From: Sphingomonas kyeonggiensis
GTDB taxonomy: Bacteria > Pseudomonadota > Alphaproteobacteria > Sphingomonadales > Sphingomonadaceae
Reading direction: 5' to 3'
Assembly (NCBI RefSeq): GCF_030812785.1
Contig: NZ_JAUSTJ010000003.1
Location: forward strand, 1,275,116 to 1,339,115
Length of the DNA stretch: 64,000 bases
Shown here: in pieces, positions 59,508-64,000 of the stretch
Numbering within the stretch: the stretch's first letter is position 1
Layout of the letters: every line of letters begins with the position of its first letter
Notes under the pieces: generated by a model
What the model was told of the DNA's origin: nothing
Database searches by the model: none
The model's input: only the letters and a program-made list of their open reading frames with translations
Made by a program: the position numbers and the translations under genes

Positions 59508-62387
59508 TCAGAAACGGAAATCCACGCCCGCATAGAACAGCCGGCCGTAAAGGTCGTAGGTGTTGGCCGAGGTCTGGGTGCCCGGGAAGGTGACCAGGCT
59601 GGTGTCGCCGAACACCGGCGGCGTCTTGTCGAAGATGTTGTCGACGCCGAGATAGAAGGAATAGCGGCTCTTCTCGCCCGCGTTGAAGCGCAGCTGGGCG
59701 TCGTGATACCAGAAGGCGCCGGTGCGGATCGGATTGATCGCGGTCAGATCGTCCACCACCGACGACAGGTAATTGGCCCGCCAGTTGAGCGAGGCGCCCG
59801 GCAGGGCGAAGGTCGCCGAGACATTGACCTTGTCGCGGAAGCCCGTGCCCAGGCGGCCACAGGCATAGCAGTCCAGCTGGCCCAGCTCGTCCTGGGTCGG
59901 GCCGCCCGGATAGGAGGTTTGCTGCTGCTTCAGCAGATGCGTCCAGCGGACATTGAGGTCGAGCTTCGCCTCGCCCGAGAAGCGCACCGCATAGCGCGCC
60001 TGGGTGTCGATCCCCGAGACTTGGAACGAACCGGTGTTGAGGTTGATCGCGTTGACGCTCTCGAGATGCCCGGTCGCGTCGCGGACGATGTTGTTGCAGA
60101 AGATCGCCTGGCCGCCGCCATTGATGCATTCGTTGAGCGAGGTCTGCTGGCCGATGATGCCGATCGCGTTCTCGACCTTGATATCATAATAGTCGACCGT
60201 GAGGCTGAAGCCGCGCAGGAAGCGCGGCTCGAACACGCCGCCCAGCGTCAGCGTCTTGGCCGTCTCCTGCTTCAGGTTCGGGTTGCCGCCGGTGAAGCCG
60301 TTGATGTTCTGGATCTGCGCGGTGGAATAGACGAACCCGCCCGCCCCGGCGGCGCTGGCGATCGCCGCATTGGCGAGGCAGGCGGCCGGCAGGTTGGTCA
60401 GCGAGATCGGGGCACCGTCGCCCGCGCCGCGGCGCTGGTCGCAGGGATCGACGACCGCAGGGAAGGTCTCGTTCTGCGCCGAATAGAGTTCCGAGATGTT
60501 CGGCGCGCGGGTGGCGCGGGAATAGACGCCGCGGAAGCGCAGGTCGCGCACCGGCGCCCATTCGCCACCGACCTTCCAGCTCCACACCCCACCGACGGTG
60601 GAGTAATCGGCATAGCGCGCCGCGCCCTCGAAGCTCAGACGGTGGATGAAGGGCAGGTCGGCGAGGACCGGCGCGCTGACTTCGACGAAGCCTTCCTTCA
60701 CATTATATGCGCCGCGCGTGTCGCTGAGCTGGTTGCCGAGCGTCAGGCCGAGATTGGTGGCCTCGTCGAAATCCTCAGTGCTCTTCTCGTGGCGATATTC
60801 GCCGCCGACCGCGAAGCCCAAGGGCCCACCCGGCAGCTTGAACAGGTCGCCCGACAGCGTGGCCGAGACCACGTCCTGCTTCACCCGCGCCTCGTAGCGG
60901 CTCTGCTCGCCGTTCCGGGTGACATAGGCGGCCGCCGCGGCGGAGACCGTGTTGAAGCCGAAGATGTTGAGCGGCACGCAGGCCGCGTCGTTGTTGTTGG
61001 GATTGGCATCGGCGTTGATCGCGCAGACCGGGCCATTGGGCCCGGCGACCACGTTGAGCGCATTGGCATAGTTCGGGCCATAGACCGTGCCCGAGTGGGT
61101 GACGTCGCGCGTCTCGCCGTGCGTATAATAGACGTCGTAGTTCAGCGACGGCGAAAGCTCGCCCCGCACGCCGGCTACCGCGCGCCAGGTCTCGCGGTCG
61201 TTCCGATTGCTGCGGTCGAAGATGTCGTTCGAGCGCCGACGGAAGGGCAGGGCAGTGACCCCGGCGCTCACCATCGCGTCGCGGATCGCCGTCGGGATCA
61301 GCGGATTGGTGATCGGGATGCCGCCGAACGCCGATCCGTCCGCATAGACGAGGTCGGTCGAGGCCACCGCCTGCGGCTCCAGGCTGCTGTTGGACTTCGA
61401 CTTGGCATAGGTGAACTCGCCATAGACCGTCGCCGCCGGCGAGAAGCTGAACTTGGCGAGGCTCGAGGCGAGATAGCGCTCGACGGGAAGCCCCAGATAG
61501 CGATCGGCATTGCGGTTGTAGCCGTCGATGTTGGCACTCTGATAGTTCTTCACATTGTTATATGCGTCGAAGGTCAGCGTGCCGGCGCCGGGAGCGAAGC
61601 TGCCGTTCGGGCTGAACAGTCCCTGCGCGCTGTACGAGCTGCGGTTGGGATTGTCGGTCGCGGAGAAGCCGCGGTCGCGCGAGCGCAGGCCGTTGTCCTT
61701 GTCATAGCTGCCCGCCACCACGATGTGACCGCGTCCGTCGGCGAAGCTGGTACCGGCGGTCGCCGAGACGAGCTGGCGCCCCGCATCGCCCTTGTCGGAC
61801 AGGCCCGCCTGGGCGTGCAGCCTCAGGCCCTGGAACTCGTCGTCGAGGATGAAGTTGACGACGCCCGCGATCGCTTCCGAGCCATAGACCGCCGAGGCGC
61901 CGCCGGTGACGACATCGACCTGCTTGATCAGGTCGGTCGGGATGTTGTTGAGGTCGACGATCGACGTGCCGGGGATACCCGCGACGAAGCGCCGGCCATT
62001 GACGAGCACGAGCGTGCGCGACGAGCCGAGATTGCGCAGATTGACCGATGCCTGGCCGTTGCCGGTGGTGGCGAAGTTGGTCGAGGTGCGGCTGATGTTC
62101 TGGCCGACCGCGGGCAGGTCCGCGAGCACGTCCTGGATGTTGGCGGCGCCGGTCTGCGCGATTTCCTCGCTGTTCACCACCGCGACGGGCACGGTCGCGG
62201 CCAAGTCGGCGCGGGCGATGCGCGATCCGGTGACGACGATGGGATTGTCCTCGCTGCCTGCCGGCGCATCCTGTGGGGCGGCTGCCGGCGTGTCCTGCGC
62301 CGATGCGATGCCGGCGAACGAGAAGCTGGCGGCCAGCGAGGTTGCGGCGAGAAGCCAGCGACGGCGATTATGGGGGACCCGATCCAT
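59508..62387 (-). CDS. TonB-dependent receptor
   Basis: A 959-residue receptor; ATG 62387 has a strong AAAAGGAGG site and begins MDRVPHNRRRWLLAATSLAA, with cleavage near GIASAQD. The plug starts at NPIVVTGSRIARADLAATVP, with TGGASAVYGSEAIAGVVNF. The barrel includes RAPNISELYSAQ and LKQETAKTLTLGG, ending LFYAGVDFRF with terminal Phe. It is transcribed divergently from the M19 dipeptidase-like gene (206 bp apart), which may point to a peptide-like ligand. No signalling domain and no partner on its own strand. Confidence 0.93.
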   Translation of the reverse strand: MDRVPHNRRRWLLAATSLAASFSFAGIASAQDTPAAAPQDAPAGSEDNPIVVTGSRIARADLAATVPVAVVNSEEIAQTGAANIQDVLADLPAVGQNISRTSTNFATTGNGQASVNLRNLGSSRTLVLVNGRRFVAGIPGTSIVDLNNIPTDLIKQVDVVTGGASAVYGSEAIAGVVNFILDDEFQGLRLHAQAGLSDKGDAGRQLVSATAGTSFADGRGHIVVAGSYDKDNGLRSRDRGFSATDNPNRSSYSAQGLFSPNGSFAPGAGTLTFDAYNNVKNYQSANIDGYNRNADRYLGLPVERYLASSLAKFSFSPAATVYGEFTYAKSKSNSSLEPQAVASTDLVYADGSAFGGIPITNPLIPTAIRDAMVSAGVTALPFRRRSNDIFDRSNRNDRETWRAVAGVRGELSPSLNYDVYYTHGETRDVTHSGTVYGPNYANALNVVAGPNGPVCAINADANPNNNDAACVPLNIFGFNTVSAAAAAYVTRNGEQSRYEARVKQDVVSATLSGDLFKLPGGPLGFAVGGEYRHEKSTEDFDEATNLGLTLGNQLSDTRGAYNVKEGFVEVSAPVLADLPFIHRLSFEGAARYADYSTVGGVWSWKVGGEWAPVRDLRFRGVYSRATRAPNISELYSAQNETFPAVVDPCDQRRGAGDGAPISLTNLPAACLANAAIASAAGAGGFVYSTAQIQNINGFTGGNPNLKQETAKTLTLGGVFEPRFLRGFSLTVDYYDIKVENAIGIIGQQTSLNECINGGGQAIFCNNIVRDATGHLESVNAINLNTGSFQVSGIDTQARYAVRFSGEAKLDLNVRWTHLLKQQQTSYPGGPTQDELGQLDCYACGRLGTGFRDKVNVSATFALPGASLNWRANYLSSVVDDLTAINPIRTGAFWYHDAQLRFNAGEKSRYSFYLGVDNIFDKTPPVFGDTSLVTFPGTQTSANTYDLYGRLFYAGVDFRF

Positions 62388-62593
62388 TTTTCCTCCTTTT
62401 GATGTGCGTGCCCGGGCTCTTGCCTGCCCCTGGGGACGCATGTCGGTTAATTTCCACTGATTTAGTAGAGTATTGCTAGACAGGGTTCCTTTGCGGCGGC
62501 GAAACATTTTCTGCGGGCAAATCCGCGCGGAACGGGCAGGATCGCGGGCATGTGTGCCCGGCCGGGCAGAAGGTATGACGGGAAGGACCTGGG

Positions 62594-63688
62594 ATGTGGA
62601 CGAGACGATCGGTTGCGGGCGCACTGGCCGCGACGCTTGCGGCGCCGGCGCTGGCGAAGCAGCCCAGGCCTAGCCGGCTATTCTTCGACTCCCTCAGCTT
62701 CCTGCCCGAGGACATGCGCGAGATCCAAGGCGCCGGGCTGGGCGGGATGATCGCCGATGTGTCCGACCTGATCGAGGTCCGCGGAGCCGACGGGGTGCCG
62801 CGCTACAGCCGCAACTTCGCGGCCAATGATCCGGCGATCGACAAGGCGGTCGAGCGGCTGCGCAAGTCGCCCTATGCCTATCTGGCGCGCAAGGGCAGCG
62901 AGATCGGGACGCGGCCGGGGTGCGCGGTGTTCCTCCAGTTCCAGTCTACCGAGATGGTCGAGCGCGACCTGTCGCGGTTCGCCTATTTCCACGGCAAGGG
63001 CCTGCGGGTCCTGCAGTTCACCCATCATAACGACACGCTGTTCGCCGGCGGCGCGCTCGAGACGCGGCAGACCGGCCTTACGCCGCTCGGCATCGAGGGG
63101 CTGGCCGAGATGAACCGGCTGCGCATCCTGCCCGATGTCTCGCACGGTTCGGTGCCGACGATGCTCGAGGCGGCGGAGCGCTCGAAGACGCCGATCGCGC
63201 TCAGCCATGGCGCAGTGCGGGCGATCGTCGATCATCCGCGCTGCGCGCCCGACGAGGTCATCCGCGCCATTGCCCGGCGGGGCGGGGTGATGGGCATCTT
63301 CATGATGAGCTTCTGGCTCACCCGGCGGAACCCGCCGACCGTTGCCGACTATGTCGCGCAGATCCGCCATGTCGTGCAGGTTGGCGGGATCGACGCGGTC
63401 GGCGTCGCCAATGACTTCCCGATGGCCGGTCAGGCGAACCTGGTGAAGCTCCACAATGACAATGGGGCAGGGGTGAAGGAGTATCTCGGATGGTGGCGGG
63501 CGCTGCGGGGCCAGGGCGTACCGGGGTTCGATTGGACGCCCGAGCATGTCGTCATTCCCGCGCTCAACCGGATCGACCGCATGGCCCGGATCGCCCGGGC
63601 GCTGGAGGCGGACGGGTTCCGGCCGCGGGAGGTCGACAAGATCATGGGCGGCAACTGGAAAAGGCTGCTGACCGACGTGCTTGGCTAA
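62594..63688 (+). CDS. M19 (renal) dipeptidase-like protein with altered metal site
   Basis: A 364-residue protein with a Tat-like or Sec signal peptide (MWTRRSVAGALAATLAAPAL). The C-terminal two-thirds follow the M19 membrane dipeptidase pattern: GLRVLQFTHHNDTLFAGG, GLTPLGIEGLAEMNRL, His in ILPDVSHGS, His in ALSHGAVRAI, and Asp in GVANDFPMAG. The N-terminal HxD (normally DGHND) is FDSLSF here and the bridging Glu (EGG) is QFQS. Half of the usual di-zinc ligands are therefore missing, and activity may be altered or single-metal. GAAGGA lies upstream of ATG 62594. It is divergent from the receptor at 59508. Confidence 0.8.
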   Translation: MWTRRSVAGALAATLAAPALAKQPRPSRLFFDSLSFLPEDMREIQGAGLGGMIADVSDLIEVRGADGVPRYSRNFAANDPAIDKAVERLRKSPYAYLARKGSEIGTRPGCAVFLQFQSTEMVERDLSRFAYFHGKGLRVLQFTHHNDTLFAGGALETRQTGLTPLGIEGLAEMNRLRILPDVSHGSVPTMLEAAERSKTPIALSHGAVRAIVDHPRCAPDEVIRAIARRGGVMGIFMMSFWLTRRNPPTVADYVAQIRHVVQVGGIDAVGVANDFPMAGQANLVKLHNDNGAGVKEYLGWWRALRGQGVPGFDWTPEHVVIPALNRIDRMARIARALEADGFRPREVDKIMGGNWKRLLTDVLG

Positions 63689-63786
63689 GGCCGGGCAGCG
63701 GGAGGGCGCGATGTCGCGTCCTTATAGCGCGAAAACCCCCGATAGCTGCGTGCTTGCGCAGTTTCATGGGCGGAAATCGTATCCCG

Positions 63787-63831
63787 GATTCGCCGATTCA
63801 CCCCCGATTCGACCTCTGATTCGGCCGATTC
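63787..63831. repeat. Cluster of five GATTC (GANTC) sites
   Basis: GATTC occurs at 63787, 63795, 63806, 63818 and 63827, five copies in 45 bp with spacings of 8-12. GANTC is the recognition site of the alphaproteobacterial cell-cycle methyltransferase CcrM. The copies lie upstream of a strong promoter. Confidence 0.7.
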
Positions 63832-63939
63832 GGCGCCTTGAGCGACAGTTTGATGACCTTCAAAAAATAGCGAACATACTGTTATATATGGATTTTCCGA
63901 CTAGGTTTCTAAAAAAAGACAGAAAGTTGCGAATGGCTG

Positions 63940-63968
63940 TTGACGGGTGGGGAGGTCGGGCATAGAAG
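63940..63968 (+). promoter_or_regulatory. Strong sigma-70 promoter, probably of an rRNA operon outside the window
   Basis: TTGACG (63940-63945), a 17-bp spacer and TAGAAG (63963-63968), preceded by an A-rich UP-like tract (63911-63924). Near-consensus -35, ideal spacing and a long untranslated leader with no start codon before the edge fit a stable-RNA promoter in sphingomonads. The transcript itself is not visible. Confidence 0.6.
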
Positions 63969-64000
63969 CCACTCCACCGACGCGGTGCTCCTGACGGAAC

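Larger units (their letters stand above)
63689..64000. other. AT-rich non-coding region leading to the window edge
   Basis: These 312 bases hold no convincing gene. The region contains five clustered GATTC motifs (63787-63831), an AT-rich stretch with A6-A7 tracts (63840-63930), and the promoter at 63940-63968. The composition change and promoter suggest the leader of a stable-RNA operon that starts beyond the window. Confidence 0.6.

Noticed and set aside
63681..63965. A 94-codon frame after the M19 gene
   Set aside because: Runs through the GATTC cluster, the AT tract and the -10/-35 elements; codon use is unlike the neighbours, so treated as non-coding.
1..64000. tRNA genes, CRISPR arrays, prophage or insertion sequences
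   Set aside because: Intergenic gaps were read for cloverleaf, repeat-spacer and transposase patterns. None was found apart from REP-like inverted repeats, and no att-like duplications were seen.

Overview
This window is about 64 kb of GC-rich chromosomal DNA from what looks like a Sphingomonas-type alphaproteobacterium (Sphingomonadaceae). The inference rests on strong G/C bias at third codon positions, six complete TonB-dependent receptors of sphingomonad/caulobacter type, a bifunctional rhamnulose-phosphate aldolase/dehydrogenase, and catabolic genes packed with 1-4 bp ATGA overlaps. Identifications are by reading motifs and family patterns; no database search was run.

Region by region. 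(1) 3-2351: the end of an outer-membrane lipid-homeostasis trio (ydbH 3' end, ynbE, ydbL). (2) 2518-16370: a D-amino-acid/acyl-peptide catabolic island. It holds dgcN and dgcA (D-glutamate to N-acetyl-L-glutamate), two exported N-acyl-D-amino-acid deacylase-like amidohydrolases around a TonB receptor, then an Lrp/AsnC regulator plus a secreted cyanophycinase-like peptidase on the minus strand, and a second TonB receptor with a secreted M20 carboxypeptidase. (3) 16725-29833: a putative glucan/gluconate locus. A TonB receptor and two large paralogous secreted proteins (twin pectate-lyase-3/GH55-like helices fused to an SMP-30/gluconolactonase-like propeller) bracket gluconokinase, a FadR-type GntR regulator, a GntP permease and a LuxR-type HTH protein.

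(4) 29851-38582: a complete L-rhamnose pathway in two divergent units. Minus strand: rhaD(aldolase/dehydrogenase)-rhaI-deoR. Plus strand: kinase-lldD-rhaT-tpiA. Together they take rhamnose to pyruvate and glyceraldehyde-3-phosphate. A GTATCT-N4-AGATAC inverted repeat lies between the two units. (5) 39106-53570: a tight eight-gene minus-strand operon: TonB receptor, GH78 alpha-L-rhamnosidase, type-B carboxylesterase, alpha/beta-hydrolase, tannase/feruloyl esterase, acyl-CoA ligase, a small secreted protein and a GH3 beta-glucosidase. This looks like a utilisation locus for acylated rhamnosides (for example plant phenolic glycosides), delivering rhamnose to region 4 and an organic acid to CoA activation.

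(6) 53816-63688: a periplasmic ADPRibase-Mn-like phosphoesterase, an ECF sigma/FecR/STN-TonB-receptor signalling trio, another TonB receptor, and a divergent M19 dipeptidase homologue lacking several metal ligands. The window ends in an AT-rich non-coding stretch with five clustered GATTC (GANTC) sites and a good sigma-70 promoter that resembles the start of an rRNA operon lying just outside. I saw no tRNA, rRNA, CRISPR array, insertion sequence or prophage inside the window. The only repeats seen are short REP-like inverted repeats in two intergenic gaps.
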